NCBI RefSeq assembly: GCF_024448955.1
Contig: NZ_JAMOIH010000019.1
Location: 1 to 64,000 of the forward strand
Source of the DNA: Stutzerimonas stutzeri
GTDB lineage: Bacteria > Pseudomonadota > Gammaproteobacteria > Pseudomonadales > Pseudomonadaceae
DNA: 64,000 nt
Direction: 5' to 3'
The notes below the pieces were generated by a model. It ran no database searches. It was given only the letters and a program-made list of their open reading frames with translations, and had not been told where the DNA came from. Positions 27,126-35,991 of the stretch are shown piece by piece; position 1 is the stretch's first letter; every line of letters starts with the position of its first letter. Position numbers and translations under genes: made by a program.

Positions 27126-27526
27126 TTCATGCGCCCCATCAGGCATTCAGGCGGGACGAATGATCGAGCGGAGCAGCGATGCAGAACAGTCTCAGATCTG
27201 GAGCAGGAATACGGATCAGATGGTGAGCGGAGAAACTCGCATTGTGGGTGCATCAGTCCGGAAGGCTGGCTACGCATGGGCTCGTGATCGGTATCCTCTG
27301 CAGAAAAGACGACAAACTGCTCAGGCCCTGCGACGTCGCGTCACAGGCGAATCAGGATGAAGCTCACGAACAACTGATCCGGTTTTTTTGCCTCTATCTG
27401 CACCTGTTTCGCCCCCACCACAGCGGGCGATAGTCCCGAGCTTGCATCGGTTGCGAGCGCATGCTGCTATCGATCCCCGGCTTAGCCTCTCTGCGTACCG
27501 TTCTGCTGTTGACTCAAGGAATTCCA
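27126..27526. other. Intergenic region between ccoG and cidA-like genes
   Basis: A 400-bp region between divergent genes. Open frames exist on both strands but none shows a family signature or a convincing ribosome site. It should hold two divergent promoters; no clear ANR box was found. A TTGACT at about 27509 is too close to the cidA start to serve as a -35. Confidence 0.5.
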
Positions 27527-27892
27527 ATGATCCTCAAAGGCCTGACCTGGCTGGTAGTGCTGCAATTGCTTGGCAGCGTCATCAATCTCTTGCTGATCCC
27601 TGCGCTGCCGGGGCCGATCATCGGCATGGTGCTGCTGTTCGGCCTGCTGTTGCTGCGCCGCGGCATCCCCGAACCACTCGAGAAAACCGCGGCGCTGCTG
27701 TTGCAATATCTGCCGCTGCTGCTGATCGTGCCGGCCGCGGGAATCATGACTAGCAGCGATGCCTTGCTGGCCGACCTGCCTGCCATCGCGGCTGGTCTGG
27801 TGCTTTCGCTGATGGTGACCGTGCCGTTCTGTGGCTGGCTGATGCAGTACCTCATTCGGCGGGCGGAACGCCGCAAGGAGCATCAGGCATGA
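27527..27892 (+). CDS. CidA/LrgA family holin-like protein
   Basis: 121-residue inner-membrane protein with about four helices (MILKGLTWLVVLQLLGSVINLLL onwards, GMVLLFGLLLL, PLLLIVPAAGIM, LVLSLMVTVPF). This is the CidA/LrgA pattern; family members control murein hydrolase export or act as carriers for small carboxylates such as pyruvate. The start at 27527 has AAGGA upstream; an open frame reaches back to 27461. The stop overlaps the lrgB-like start (ATGA), so the two are translationally coupled. Confidence 0.88.
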   Translation: MILKGLTWLVVLQLLGSVINLLLIPALPGPIIGMVLLFGLLLLRRGIPEPLEKTAALLLQYLPLLLIVPAAGIMTSSDALLADLPAIAAGLVLSLMVTVPFCGWLMQYLIRRAERRKEHQA

Positions 27893-28599
27893 GCCGTCTG
27901 GAATGGAGCCAGGTCTGGGCGATGACGATGGATCATCCGCTGTTTTCCGTGGCGTTGACGCTGATTGCGTTCCAGCTCGCGCTGGCGCTCTACCGACGCA
28001 GCGGCTGGCTGGTGCTGCAGCCGGTGATGATTGGCATGCTGCTGGTGGTCGGAACGCTCTACCTGTGCGGCATCGATTATGCGAACTACCGCGAAGGCGC
28101 CTCGATGATCGCCGTGCTGGTCGGCCCCGCAACGGTGGCTTTGGCAGTGCCGCTGTATCGTCATATCAAGCGCATCCAGCAGCTGTTCTGGCCGATCCTC
28201 ATCACCTTGGTGAGCGGCGGCGTGCTGGGCGTCGTCCTGACGTTGGTGATCGCCAGCGCTTTGGGGGCGGATCTGTCCGTGCTGATGAGCCTATCGCCCA
28301 AGGCCGCCACCATGCCGATTGCCATGTTGGTGGCTGAGCAGATTGGCGGCCTCGCTTCCCTGGCGGCGGTATTCGTGATGCTTACAGGCGTCATCGGCAC
28401 GGCGCTGGGTCCGTGGCTGCTGGGCTGGGCGGGTGTCGAACATCCCGCTGCCCGGGGCCTGAGCTACGGCATCAACGCCCACGCCATCGGCACGGCCCGC
28501 GCGCTGGAGGAGAGCGACGAATGCGGCGCCTTCGCTGCGTTGGGAATGAGCCTGCTGGGCATTCTCATCGCGCTGTTTCTGCCGCTGGCACTGGGTTGA
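27889..28599 (+). CDS. CidB/LrgB family protein
   Basis: 236-residue membrane protein, partner of the preceding gene, with about six to seven helices. The conserved LSPKAATMPIAMLVAEQIGG and GINAHAIGTARALEESDECGAFAALGMSL segments are typical of CidB/LrgB. The two proteins are thought to form an inner-membrane complex involved in programmed lysis or short-chain carboxylate transport. It begins within the preceding stop codon. Confidence 0.92.
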   Translation: MSRLEWSQVWAMTMDHPLFSVALTLIAFQLALALYRRSGWLVLQPVMIGMLLVVGTLYLCGIDYANYREGASMIAVLVGPATVALAVPLYRHIKRIQQLFWPILITLVSGGVLGVVLTLVIASALGADLSVLMSLSPKAATMPIAMLVAEQIGGLASLAAVFVMLTGVIGTALGPWLLGWAGVEHPAARGLSYGINAHAIGTARALEESDECGAFAALGMSLLGILIALFLPLALG

Positions 28600-28664
28600 G
28601 CGACGCTGTTGCGCTTGAGCGATCTACGCCTAATCTTAAGGTCCTAACTCCAGGAGCAGGTCCC

Positions 28665-29540
28665 ATGTTCGAGCAGTTCCAGCGTGACGAGTGTGAGGTC
28701 AATGGCGTACGGATCGCCTATCGCAAAGGCGGCTCCGGGCCGCCCCTGCTGCTGCTTCATGGCTATCCGCAGACCCACGTCATGTGGCACGAGGTCGCCG
28801 ATCAGTTGGCCGAACGGTTCACCGTCGTGGCGGCGGATTTGCGCGGCTACGGCGACAGCAGCAAGCCCGAAGGCGGCGAGGATCACGTCGCCTACAGCAA
28901 GCGCGAGATGGCCCGTGATCAGGTGGAGTTGATGCGCACGCTGGGCTTCGAGCGCTTCGACATTCTTGCCCACGACCGCGGCGCGCGAGTCAGCCATCGA
29001 CTGGCTATGGATCACCCGCAGGCGGTACGCCGGCTGATTCTGCTGGACATCGCACCGACCCTGGCGATGTACAGCCAGACCGACGAAACCTTCGCGCGCG
29101 CCTACTGGCACTGGTTCTTTCTGATCCGTCCGGCGCCGCTGCCGGAAACGCTAATGGAGGCCGCACCCGAGTTGGTGTTGAAGACCGCCGTGGCGACTCG
29201 CGCCGACCATCATCATCCATTCACCGCTACCGCCTACGCCGAATACCTGCGCTGCATGAAACTGCCCGGCACCATTCACGCGTTCTGTGAGGATTATCGC
29301 GCCAGTGCCGGCATCGATTTGCAGCACGACCGGGAAGACCGTGCCGCTGGCCGGCGTATCGAGGCGCCCCTGCTGGTGCTATGGGGAAGCAAGGGCGTCG
29401 TCGAGCGTTGCTTCGATCCACTCAAGGAGTGGCGTGAGGTAGCGGCAAGCGCGCAAGGCAAGGCGCTGCCGGCCGGCCATTACATCGCCGAAGAGGTTCC
29501 GCAATTGCTGTTGGACGAGGTTCTAGAGTTCCTGTCGTAA
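28665..29540 (+). CDS. Alpha/beta hydrolase resembling fluoroacetate/haloacetate dehalogenase
   Basis: 291-residue alpha/beta-hydrolase. It matches the residue set of fluoroacetate dehalogenase: HGYPQTHVMW (32-41) with oxyanion elements, nucleophile Asp104 in AHDRGAR with Arg105 and Arg108, the halide-pocket segment ARAYWHWFFL containing His-Trp, the CEDYRAS tyrosine, and the final catalytic His in PAGHYIAEE. Hydrolytic release of halide from short haloacids is therefore likely. Start at 28665 has AGGAGCAGG upstream; the frame is open from 28413, but that part overlaps the lrgB-like gene. No regulator or transporter for halogenated acids adjoins it. Confidence 0.85.
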   Translation: MFEQFQRDECEVNGVRIAYRKGGSGPPLLLLHGYPQTHVMWHEVADQLAERFTVVAADLRGYGDSSKPEGGEDHVAYSKREMARDQVELMRTLGFERFDILAHDRGARVSHRLAMDHPQAVRRLILLDIAPTLAMYSQTDETFARAYWHWFFLIRPAPLPETLMEAAPELVLKTAVATRADHHHPFTATAYAEYLRCMKLPGTIHAFCEDYRASAGIDLQHDREDRAAGRRIEAPLLVLWGSKGVVERCFDPLKEWREVAASAQGKALPAGHYIAEEVPQLLLDEVLEFLS

Positions 29541-29669
29541 ACGTGAAATATCGAATAGATGGATAGGTTTTACCGAGAATATCCGCTATTCGCTTAATCA
29601 ATTGAATGGAAAATGGCGGCCATAGCGCTCGACATGGTGTCGAGCTGATCGACCCGGAGGCTGCCATCG

Positions 29670-30368
29670 ATGATCGAAATCCGCCCGCGCGCCGAGCTTG
29701 GCGCCGCACACCATGGCTGGTTGCATGCCCGCCATCATTTTTCATTTGCCGATTATCACGACCCGCTGCGCATGCACTGGGGCCGCTTGCGGGTTTGGAA
29801 TGACGACACCATCGCTCCGAACTCGGGCTTCCCGACCCATACGCACCGCGACATGGAAATCATCACCTATGTACGCAAGGGCGCCATCAGCCATGAAGAC
29901 AGCCTCGGTAACCGCGGTCGTACGGCTGCCGGCGACGTGCAGGTAATGAGTGCAGGCACCGGAATTGCCCATAGCGAATACAACCTCGAAAGCGAGCCCG
30001 CCGAGATTTTCCAGATATGGATCTACCCGGACCAGACCGGGCTGCCGCCAAGCTGGGGCACGCGGCCTTTCCCTACAGCGGAGCGCGCGGGTGCATTTGT
30101 CACGCTGGCCAGCGGCATGACCGATGACAGCGATGCGCTGCCGATTCGGGCCGATGCGCGCCTGGCCGCAGCTGCACTTTCATCAGGTCAGGTTGCCCAA
30201 TACCGAATTGGCGAGGGTCGCAAGGTCTATCTGGTGCCCGCCAGTGGGCGTATCGAGGTGGCCGGTCTCGTCGCTGGGGTGGGTGACGGCGTGGCGGTAC
30301 GTGATGAAACGCTGCTCACCATCAAGGCGTTGGAAGACAGCGAAGTGGTGCTGGTGGACGTTCGCTGA
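29670..30368 (+). CDS. Pirin family bicupin (YhhW-like)
   Basis: 232-residue double-cupin protein. The metal site is visible as PTHTHRDMEIITYV (His, His and Glu, about residues 56-66) and HSEYN (about 101-105), as in YhhW/YhaK quercetinases and pirins. It probably binds Fe(II) and may have dioxygenase activity on flavonoids or act in redox sensing. A CGGAGG site precedes the ATG. WrbA follows after 63 bp, so the two may be a redox-related transcription unit. Confidence 0.9.
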   Translation: MIEIRPRAELGAAHHGWLHARHHFSFADYHDPLRMHWGRLRVWNDDTIAPNSGFPTHTHRDMEIITYVRKGAISHEDSLGNRGRTAAGDVQVMSAGTGIAHSEYNLESEPAEIFQIWIYPDQTGLPPSWGTRPFPTAERAGAFVTLASGMTDDSDALPIRADARLAAAALSSGQVAQYRIGEGRKVYLVPASGRIEVAGLVAGVGDGVAVRDETLLTIKALEDSEVVLVDVR

Positions 30369-30431
30369 GCGATTTCGGCGACAGCGTAGATAGAAACAGA
30401 GTCGAAACATAACCCAGAAGAGGAAACGAAA

Positions 30432-31031
30432 ATGGCGAAGATTCTCGTGCTGTATCACTCGATGTATGGCCACATCGAAACCATGGCTAACGCGGTCGCC
30501 GAAGGTGCGCGCCGTGTTCAAGGCGCTGAAGTGACCATCAAGCGTGTGCCGGAAACCATGCCGCAGGATGTTTTCAAGAATGCAGGCGGCAAGACCGATC
30601 AGGCTGCAGACATCGCCACTCCGGCCGAGCTGCCCGATTACGATGCGATCATCTTCGGCACGCCGACGCGCTTCGGCAACATGTCCGGGCAGATGCGCAA
30701 CTTCCTCGACCAGACCGGCGGTCTGTGGGCCAAGGGCTCGCTGCATGGCAAGGTCGCGAGCGTGTTCACCTCGACCGGTACCGGCGGCGGCCAGGAGATG
30801 ACCATCACTTCTACCTGGACTACGTTGGCCCACCACGGAATGATCATCGTGCCGACCGGCTACGGCATCGGCGAGTTCTTCGACATTTCCGAAACCAACG
30901 GCGGCACGCCCTACGGCGCCTCGACCATCGCCGGCGGCGACGGCTCGCGCCAGCCGTCCAACAAGGAGCTGACCATTGCGCGCTACCAGGGCGAGCTGGT
31001 CGCGAAAACCACGGTCAAGCTCAAAGGCTGA
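30432..31031 (+). CDS. wrbA: NAD(P)H:quinone oxidoreductase, flavodoxin-like
   Basis: 199-residue FMN-dependent quinone reductase that makes two-electron reductions and limits redox cycling. Motifs: [17 protein letters not shown] (FMN phosphate loop), [35 protein letters not shown] and the C-terminal [15 protein letters not shown] stretch, all diagnostic of WrbA. A GAGGAAACG site precedes the start. A large REP-like hairpin lies downstream. Confidence 0.94.
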   Translation: MAKILVLYHSMYGHIETMANAVAEGARRVQGAEVTIKRVPETMPQDVFKNAGGKTDQAADIATPAELPDYDAIIFGTPTRFGNMSGQMRNFLDQTGGLWAKGSLHGKVASVFTSTGTGGGQEMTITSTWTTLAHHGMIIVPTGYGIGEFFDISETNGGTPYGASTIAGGDGSRQPSNKELTIARYQGELVAKTTVKLKG

Positions 31032-31070
31032 GCATGACAAAGCGGCGGCGCCCGGCGTCGCTTGCCTGAG

Positions 31071-31157
31071 TAGGGTGGGCCGGGCGGTGCTTCGCTTCAG
31101 CCCACCAAGGCATACCCCGCTGGTGGGCTGAAGCGAAGCACCACCGGCCCACCCCTA
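31071..31157. repeat. REP-like imperfect palindrome
   Basis: Arms of about 37 bases (31071-31107 and 31121-31157) pair with only a few differences, around a 13-base loop. Each arm carries TAGGGTGGGCC and GCTTCGCTTCAGCCCACC. It has the form of an extragenic palindrome moved by RAYT (REP-associated transposase) enzymes and lies just after wrbA. Confidence 0.75.
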
Positions 31158-31271
31158 CCTATCTATACGTTCATTGGCGACGCGTTGAGATCCCAGATTT
31201 GCACCTGGTATCAGCGTCATGGCTCGTTTGCAGTGATAATGCACAGCTCGACCAATACCAGAGCAACGCTA

Positions 31272-31811
31272 ATGTCGGAATTCGAAATCAAGCCCGTCAA
31301 TCCCGAAACCTACCGCCAGCAGACGCGGCGTAGCACACTCTTCGTCGCGGCGACCTTTCTCGTACTGGCGATGGGTTGGTCCACGGCTGTGGTCACCGTT
31401 TTCGGCGAGCCGGGTGGGGACAATCTGCGACTGAACCTGGCTGGTGTCGCGTTGGGGTTTGCCTTGACCATATTGCTGGTGCGGACGGTTTACTGGCACA
31501 AGCCGTGGATGGCCTCCGCTGTTTACGGCTGGCGCCTCAAGCGCAGCCTGATGAGCGTCACCAACGTCATGCATCACGTCACGGCAGGGGTGGCGATCAA
31601 AAATCCGGCGGCCATGAAGCTGCTACGTTTCTATCATCTGGGCCTGACTCAGATGCACCAGCTGGACGCCAACAGCAGCTCGCTGCTAGAGGTCAGGGCA
31701 GAAATCGAACGCCATCGGGAAGCCATGCAAGCGCAGGGATTAGACCTGGACCAACAGCGCCTTGAGCCAGCCTGGATCGGCGCTGTAAAAAAGATCGACG
31801 CCGTGAAATAA
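31272..31811 (+). CDS. DUF3087 family membrane protein
   Basis: 179-residue protein with two hydrophobic helices near the N-terminus (LFVAATFLVLAMGWSTAVVTV and NLAGVALGFALTILLVRTVYW) and a soluble C-terminal part (about 85-179) rich in charged helices. The MKLLRFYHLGLTQMHQLDANSSSL stretch is what I recognise from the DUF3087 family, of unknown function. The start at 31272 (MSEFEIKPVNPE) is chosen from family length; the frame is open from 31185. Confidence 0.75.
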   Translation: MSEFEIKPVNPETYRQQTRRSTLFVAATFLVLAMGWSTAVVTVFGEPGGDNLRLNLAGVALGFALTILLVRTVYWHKPWMASAVYGWRLKRSLMSVTNVMHHVTAGVAIKNPAAMKLLRFYHLGLTQMHQLDANSSSLLEVRAEIERHREAMQAQGLDLDQQRLEPAWIGAVKKIDAVK

Positions 31812-32020
31812 ACACGGTGTAATCGCCGCCTCGTAACACCGATGACTTGTATCGCCCGCGTACCAAGGCGCGACGAATTAATCCCATCAGATTCGATTAA
31901 CCCAGAGGCGTTCTGCTTGTGGGTCGCACTTCGGTGCGAGTGATTCAGCAATTCCACTACTCAGTGATCGGGGGCTAAGCCGCGGTGTGCTCGAAAAGAC
32001 GTGCCAGCAGGAAATCAATA

Positions 32021-34312
32021 ATGAAACAGCGGTGTCTGCTCGGCTTGATCGCCGTTTCGATGGCAGTTCCAGCTCTGGCAGGGAAGATGCCCATTGTGCT
32101 GGACGACAAACCGGCCTTCATCGAACGGCTGGTTGAGCGCATGACGCTGCAGGAAAAAGTCGGCCAGTTGCGCTTGATCAGCATCGGCGCAGACATGCCC
32201 AGGGAACGACTGGCCGAGGAACTGGCCGCAGGCAATATCGGCGGCACCTTCAATTCGGTCACCCGGCGAGACAATCGCCCCCTGCAGGATGCCGCGCTGC
32301 GCAGCCGGCTGCAGATCCCGATCTTCTTCGCCTACGACGTGGTGCATGGACATCGCACCATTTTCCCCATCGGCCTCGGCCTGGCATCGACCTGGGACAT
32401 GCAGGCGGTCGCCACGGCGGGGCGTGTGTCGGCCATCGAGGCCAGCGCCGACGGGCTCGATATGACCTTCGCACCCATGGTCGACATCGCCCGCGACCCT
32501 CGCTGGGGACGGACCTCGGAAGGCTTCGGCGAGGATCCCTATCTGGTGTCAGAGATTGCCCGCACCATGGTCCAGGCCTATCAGGGTGAGTCGCTGCGTG
32601 AGCCCGACAGCCTGATGGCCAGCGTCAAGCATTTCGCCCTCTATGGCGCGGTCGAAGGCGGGCGCGATTACAACGTGGTGGACATGAGCTCGCTGCGCAT
32701 GCACCAGGATTATCTGCCGCCGTACCGTGCGGCCATCGATGCGGGCGCAGGCGCAGTAATGGTGGCGCTGAACACCATCAATGGCGTGCCGGCCAGCGCC
32801 AACCGTTGGTTGCTGCGGGATTTGCTGCGCGACGACTGGGGATTTTCCGGCGTGACCATCAGCGACCACGGCACGATCAGTGAACTGCTCCGCCATGGCG
32901 TGGCCGCCGATGGACGCGAGGCGGCGAAGCTCGCGATCGAAGCGGGGCTCGACATGAGCATGGCGGACTCGCTCTATGGTCAACATCTAGCTGAGCTGGT
33001 GCAGGCGGGCGACGTGCCGATGCAGGTCGTCGACCAGGCCGTGCGCGAAGTGCTGGGTGCCAAGTACGATCTGGGCCTGTTCCACGATCCTTACCGGCGC
33101 ATCGGCCAAGCCAGCGAAGATCCACCTGAGGTCAACGCCGAAAGCCGCCTGCACCGCCAGGCCGCGCGGGACGTGGCGCGCCAGTCGCTGGTGCTGCTGG
33201 AAAACCGCAACGCCGTGCTACCGCTCGAAAAGACCGGCACCGTTGCGCTGGTCGGGCCGCTGGCCGATTCGCACATCGATATGCTCGGCAGCTGGTCGGC
33301 TGGCGGTGTGGCGACACAGACGGTGACGCTGCGCCAGGCGATGCAACACGCGCTCGGGGATCAGGGCCGGCTGATCCATGCGCGCGGCGCCAATATCACG
33401 GACGACGCGCAGATGGTCGAATATCTGAACTTCCTCAACTGGGACAACCCCGAGGTGGTGCAGGACCCGCGCCCGGCCGACGAGATGATCGCCGAGGCGG
33501 TCGCCGCGGCCGTACAGGCGGACGTTATCGTCGCCGCCGTAGGCGAATCGCGCGGCATGTCCCATGAATCCTCCAGTCGCACCACGTTGCAGATTCCTGC
33601 CAGCCAGCAAGCGTTGCTGCGCGCCTTGAAGGAAACCGGCAAGCCGCTGGTGTTGGTGCTGATGAATGGCCGGCCATTGAATCTCGGCTGGGCGCAGGCC
33701 AACGCCGACGCGATCCTAGAAACCTGGTTCAGCGGAACCGAAGGCGGGCATGCCATCGCCGATGTGCTGTTCGGCGACTACAACCCCTCCGGCAAACTAC
33801 CGATCTCATTTCCGCGTTCAGTGGGTCAGATTCCCACCTATTACAACCATCCGCGCCTGGGCCGGCCTTTCGTCGAAGGCAACCCAGGCAACTACACCTC
33901 GCAATATTTCGAAGAAAAGAATGGCCCCCTGTATCCGTTCGGCTACGGCCTGAGCTACACGAAATTCAGCCTGTCGGCGCCACAGCTGTCGCGTGCCAGC
34001 CTGGCGCGCGGCGAGAGCCTGGACGTCAGTGTGACGCTGAAGAATGTCGGCGAACACGAGGGAGCAACCGTCGTGCAGCTGTACATCAGTGATTTGTCCG
34101 CCTCGGTGGTGCGACCGGTCAAGCAACTCAAGGCATTCCGCAAGATCCGGCTTGCAGCTGGAGAGCAGCGGCAGGTAGGTTTTCGCATCGATGAAAACGA
34201 CTTGAAATTCTTCAATGCTCAACTGCAGCAGGTGGCCGAGGCGGGGGCATTCGAGGTCCAGGTAGGTCTTGATTCGCAGGCCGTGCAGACGCAGCGTTTC
34301 GAGTTGCGCTGA
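32021..34312 (+). CDS. bglX: Periplasmic beta-glucosidase, GH3 family
   Basis: 763-residue exported enzyme that removes glucose from beta-linked glucosides. A Sec signal peptide (MKQRCLLGLIAVSMAVPALAG) is followed by the GH3 barrel with YDVVHGHRTIFP, APMVDIARDPRWGRTSEGFGEDP, and the nucleophile Asp282 in GVTISDHG. The second alpha/beta sandwich contains NGRPLNLGWA, and a fibronectin-III-like domain closes the protein (EHEGATVVQLYI). Start at 32021 has CAGGAAA upstream. It is immediately upstream of opgGH on the same strand, so it may act on periplasmic glucans or their fragments. Confidence 0.93.
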   Translation: MKQRCLLGLIAVSMAVPALAGKMPIVLDDKPAFIERLVERMTLQEKVGQLRLISIGADMPRERLAEELAAGNIGGTFNSVTRRDNRPLQDAALRSRLQIPIFFAYDVVHGHRTIFPIGLGLASTWDMQAVATAGRVSAIEASADGLDMTFAPMVDIARDPRWGRTSEGFGEDPYLVSEIARTMVQAYQGESLREPDSLMASVKHFALYGAVEGGRDYNVVDMSSLRMHQDYLPPYRAAIDAGAGAVMVALNTINGVPASANRWLLRDLLRDDWGFSGVTISDHGTISELLRHGVAADGREAAKLAIEAGLDMSMADSLYGQHLAELVQAGDVPMQVVDQAVREVLGAKYDLGLFHDPYRRIGQASEDPPEVNAESRLHRQAARDVARQSLVLLENRNAVLPLEKTGTVALVGPLADSHIDMLGSWSAGGVATQTVTLRQAMQHALGDQGRLIHARGANITDDAQMVEYLNFLNWDNPEVVQDPRPADEMIAEAVAAAVQADVIVAAVGESRGMSHESSSRTTLQIPASQQALLRALKETGKPLVLVLMNGRPLNLGWAQANADAILETWFSGTEGGHAIADVLFGDYNPSGKLPISFPRSVGQIPTYYNHPRLGRPFVEGNPGNYTSQYFEEKNGPLYPFGYGLSYTKFSLSAPQLSRASLARGESLDVSVTLKNVGEHEGATVVQLYISDLSASVVRPVKQLKAFRKIRLAAGEQRQVGFRIDENDLKFFNAQLQQVAEAGAFEVQVGLDSQAVQTQRFELR

Positions 34313-34446
34313 GGGCCGGCCGTTTCGGTTGCCGGGGAATCATTTGTGTATGCAGTAGACCAACGAACGCGAGCAGGCATTGATCCGCTCGCCCTTTTCA
34401 CCGCTCAGGAGGCTTCGTGTTAACCACTCTTTTTCAAGGACCGGAC

Positions 34447-35991
34447 ATGCGCGCTAGTGGCAAGACGCTGGGCAATCTGCTCAGCCTGTGCATGGCATTC
34501 GTCGTCGGCAGCGGCTGGGCATTCAGCCTCGACGACGTAGCGCAAAAGGCTGAGAAACTCGCGGCGGAGCGTTATGCCGCGCCGCAAAGCAACCTGCCTC
34601 CCGTGTTTCGCAACATGGCATTCGGCGATTACCAGCAACTGCGTTTTCGCGGCGACAAGGCGCTCTGGCATGAAGCGGAGACGCCGTTCGAGTTGCAGTT
34701 CTATCATCAGGGTATGCATTTCGACGTGCCGGTGAGGATCAACGAAGTCACCGCCACGGGTGTCAATGAGGTCCGCTACGAGCCGGAGATGTTCGATTTC
34801 GGCAAGGTGCAGATCGACCCCGCAGCGCTGGAAAATCTAGGCTTCGCTGGTTTCAAGGTCCTCTATCCGCTGAACAAGGCGGACAAGCAGGACGAACTCA
34901 TCACGTTGCTGGGCGCCAGCTATTTCCGCGTGGTGGGTAAGGATCAGGTCTATGGTCTGTCGGCACGCGGGCTGGCCATCGACACCGCGTTGCCGAGCGG
35001 CGAGGAATTTCCCCGTTTCCGCGAATTCTGGGTCGAGCGCCCGCAAGCTGATCGGCGCAATCTGGTGATCTACGCGCTGCTGGATTCGCCCCGCGCCACC
35101 GGTGCCTATCGGATGGTGGTGACGCCCGGCAAGGACAGCACCGTCGACGTGCAAGCGCGTGTCTACCTGCGCGAACCCGTGGAAAAGCTGGGCATCGGCG
35201 CGCTCACCAGCATGTATCTGTTCGGGGCCAATCAGCCCAGCAATCTGCTCAATTACCGTCCGCAACTGCATGACTCGGAAGGCCTGGCGATCCATACCGG
35301 TAATGACGAGTGGATCTGGCGGCCGCTGAACAATCCCAAGCGGCTTTCGATCAGCAGTTACAGCGTTGAGAACCCGCGTGGCTTCGGACTGCTCCAGCGT
35401 ACCCGCGATTTCGGTCGTTACGAGGATCTGGACGATCGCTACGAGCTGCGGCCTAGCGGCTGGATCGAACCGGTTGGTGATTGGGGCAAAGGCCACGTCG
35501 AGCTGATCGAGATTCCCACCCCGGACGAAACCAACGACAACATCGTCGCCTTCTGGGTGCCCGAGCAGCGACCCGAGCCCGGCGAGTCGCTGAATTTCGA
35601 ATATCGCCTGCACTTCACCATGGACGAGCCGGCGCTGCACGATCCCAAGCTCGCCTGGGTCAAGCAGACGCGCCTGTCGGCTGGCGACGTGAAGCAGTCC
35701 AACCTGATTCGTCAGCCCGATGGCAGCACAGCGCTGATCGTCGATTTCGTCGGGCCGAACCTGGCCAAGCTGCCGGCGGATGCGCCGGTCAGCACCCAGG
35801 TCAGTGTCGATGACAACGTCGAGCTGGTGGAAAACAACCTCCGCCATAACCCGGTCAGCAAAGGCTGGCGGCTGACGCTGCGGCTGCGGGTCAAGGACCC
35901 GGCGCGTCCGGTGGAGTTGCGCGCTGCGTTGGTGGACGGCGAGACCACGCTGTCCGAAACCTGGAGCTATCAGATACCTGTCCATGACTGA
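34447..35991 (+). CDS. opgG: Glucan biosynthesis protein G (osmoregulated periplasmic glucans)
   Basis: Periplasmic protein of about 514 residues needed for backbone branching or release of osmoregulated periplasmic glucans. The signal peptide ([21 protein letters not shown], cleavage near AFS) is followed by [18 protein letters not shown] and the large beta-sandwich domain with [26 protein letters not shown] and GGEN-like [20 protein letters not shown]. Two starts are possible: ATG at 34447 with AAGGA six bases before, and GTG at 34417 with a close AGGAGG. The ATG gives a cleaner signal peptide. It overlaps opgH by 8 bp. Confidence 0.93.
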   Translation: MRASGKTLGNLLSLCMAFVVGSGWAFSLDDVAQKAEKLAAERYAAPQSNLPPVFRNMAFGDYQQLRFRGDKALWHEAETPFELQFYHQGMHFDVPVRINEVTATGVNEVRYEPEMFDFGKVQIDPAALENLGFAGFKVLYPLNKADKQDELITLLGASYFRVVGKDQVYGLSARGLAIDTALPSGEEFPRFREFWVERPQADRRNLVIYALLDSPRATGAYRMVVTPGKDSTVDVQARVYLREPVEKLGIGALTSMYLFGANQPSNLLNYRPQLHDSEGLAIHTGNDEWIWRPLNNPKRLSISSYSVENPRGFGLLQRTRDFGRYEDLDDRYELRPSGWIEPVGDWGKGHVELIEIPTPDETNDNIVAFWVPEQRPEPGESLNFEYRLHFTMDEPALHDPKLAWVKQTRLSAGDVKQSNLIRQPDGSTALIVDFVGPNLAKLPADAPVSTQVSVDDNVELVENNLRHNPVSKGWRLTLRLRVKDPARPVELRAALVDGETTLSETWSYQIPVHD

